DNA from: Chitinophaga sp. YR573
Lineage (GTDB): Bacteria; Bacteroidota; Bacteroidia; Chitinophagales; Chitinophagaceae
Assembly (NCBI RefSeq): GCF_900110995.1
Contig: NZ_FOJF01000001.1
Span: 699,199-763,198 of the forward strand
Direction of reading: 5' to 3'
DNA length: 64,000 bases
This document shows positions 63,666 through 64,000 of this stretch, piece after piece. The translations under genes and the position numbers were made by a program. The notes under the pieces were generated by a model. That model ran no database searches and was not told the origin of the DNA. It saw only the letters and a list, made by a program, of their open reading frames with translations. Within the stretch, counting starts at the first letter, position 1, and the number at the start of each line of letters is the position of its first letter.

Positions 63666-64000
63666 ATGAACTTGTCTGTTTCAGAAGAGAATTATATAAA
63701 GTCGATATACAAGCTGGAAGAAGGACAGGATTCCGTTACGACAAATGCGCTTGCCTACGAACTGGATACAAAACCAGCTTCAGTAACGGATATGGCTAAA
63801 AAGCTGAAAGAAAAAAAGCTCATTGCATATGAAAAATATCAGGGCATCAACCTCACTCCGGAAGGCAGAAAAGCAGCCCTGCAAATTGTACGCAGGCACC
63901 GCCTCTGGGAGTGTTTCCTGGTAGAAAAACTGGCCTTCAGCTGGGAAGAAGTACATGAACTGGCAGAAGAACTGGAACATGTACGTAGTGAAAAACTCAC
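63666..64000 (+). CDS. DtxR/MntR-family metal-dependent regulator (partial)
   Basis: Only the first 111 codons are visible; the gene runs off the right edge. It begins MNLSVSEENYIKSIYKLEEG, then a winged helix: TTNALAYELDTKPASVTDMAKKLKEKKL (in parts), KYQGINLTPEGRKAAL, and QIVRRHRLWECFLVEKL. This is the DtxR family DNA-binding part with the first metal-binding region HRLWECFL, and EEVHELAEELEHVRSEKL, where the usual EA-HxxE residues occur. It senses Fe or Mn. The Cys in RLWECFL is expected in both groups. No transporter is in the window. A palindrome lies just upstream. Confidence 0.88.
   Translation, partial: MNLSVSEENYIKSIYKLEEGQDSVTTNALAYELDTKPASVTDMAKKLKEKKLIAYEKYQGINLTPEGRKAALQIVRRHRLWECFLVEKLAFSWEEVHELAEELEHVRSEKL

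Overview
The window is a stretch of ordinary chromosome from a member of the Bacteroidota, most likely Chitinophagaceae and Chitinophaga-like. The evidence is the promoter pattern TTTG-N19-TAnnTTTG (seen with exact spacing three times), the absence of strong Shine-Dalgarno sequences, the cytochrome b558-type three-gene sdh operon, the N-acylornithine arginine pathway, a TPP-riboswitch-controlled TonB receptor, a NagB fused to a PIG-L domain, and gene lengths typical of this phylum. I found no prophage, intact transposase, CRISPR array or plasmid function.

Layout. 1-6.5 kb: the start of an RHS-like surface protein, purM, ribF, holA, a PolB-like exonuclease, a membrane-anchored coiled-coil protein and a single-domain response regulator. 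6.5-14 kb: an ABC-F ATPase, beta carbonic anhydrase plus murI (coupled), a secreted S9 peptidase and a Tat-exported Gfo/Idh/MocA protein. 13.5-17 kb: sdhCAB with a clear promoter and terminator. 17-24.6 kb: an unknown protein, murK-like and murQ (peptidoglycan recycling), a C-terminal processing protease, a tiny lipoprotein, der, era, initiator tRNA and ssb. 24.7-27.4 kb: a TPP riboswitch and a thiamine-type TonB receptor.

27.4-35.8 kb: an eight-gene arginine operon transcribed leftward (GNAT, argG, argC, argD, argF', argB, argE, argH). Its transcarbamylase belongs to the N-acetyl/N-succinylornithine type, with an unusual residue at the known specificity position. 36.3-46 kb: an amino-sugar region with a GH109-like enzyme, two FucP/NagP-type transporters, a ROK kinase lacking the usual zinc cysteines, a Tat-exported glycosylasparaginase, cutC, and nagB fused to a PIG-L-type deacetylase. 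Together these could release GlcNAc from glycoproteins, import it, phosphorylate it, deacetylate it and deaminate it.

46-64 kb: a methyltransferase, a YpdA-like reductase, murB, an SDR-like protein, a DUF3857 protein, priA, plsC, a DUF4258 protein, mtaB, a nested palindromic repeat element with compensatory base changes, two identical tRNA-Val genes, a TPR protein, a CPA2 antiporter with a UspA-like tail, clpS-aat (N-end rule), a lipoprotein, and the start of a DtxR/MntR-family regulator with a palindromic operator upstream.

The items most worth a second look are the nested palindrome at 56871-57046, the NagB-PIG-L fusion in a locus without visible nagA, the cysteine-less ROK kinase, and the ArgF' specificity residue. 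Nothing here proves a wholly new system.
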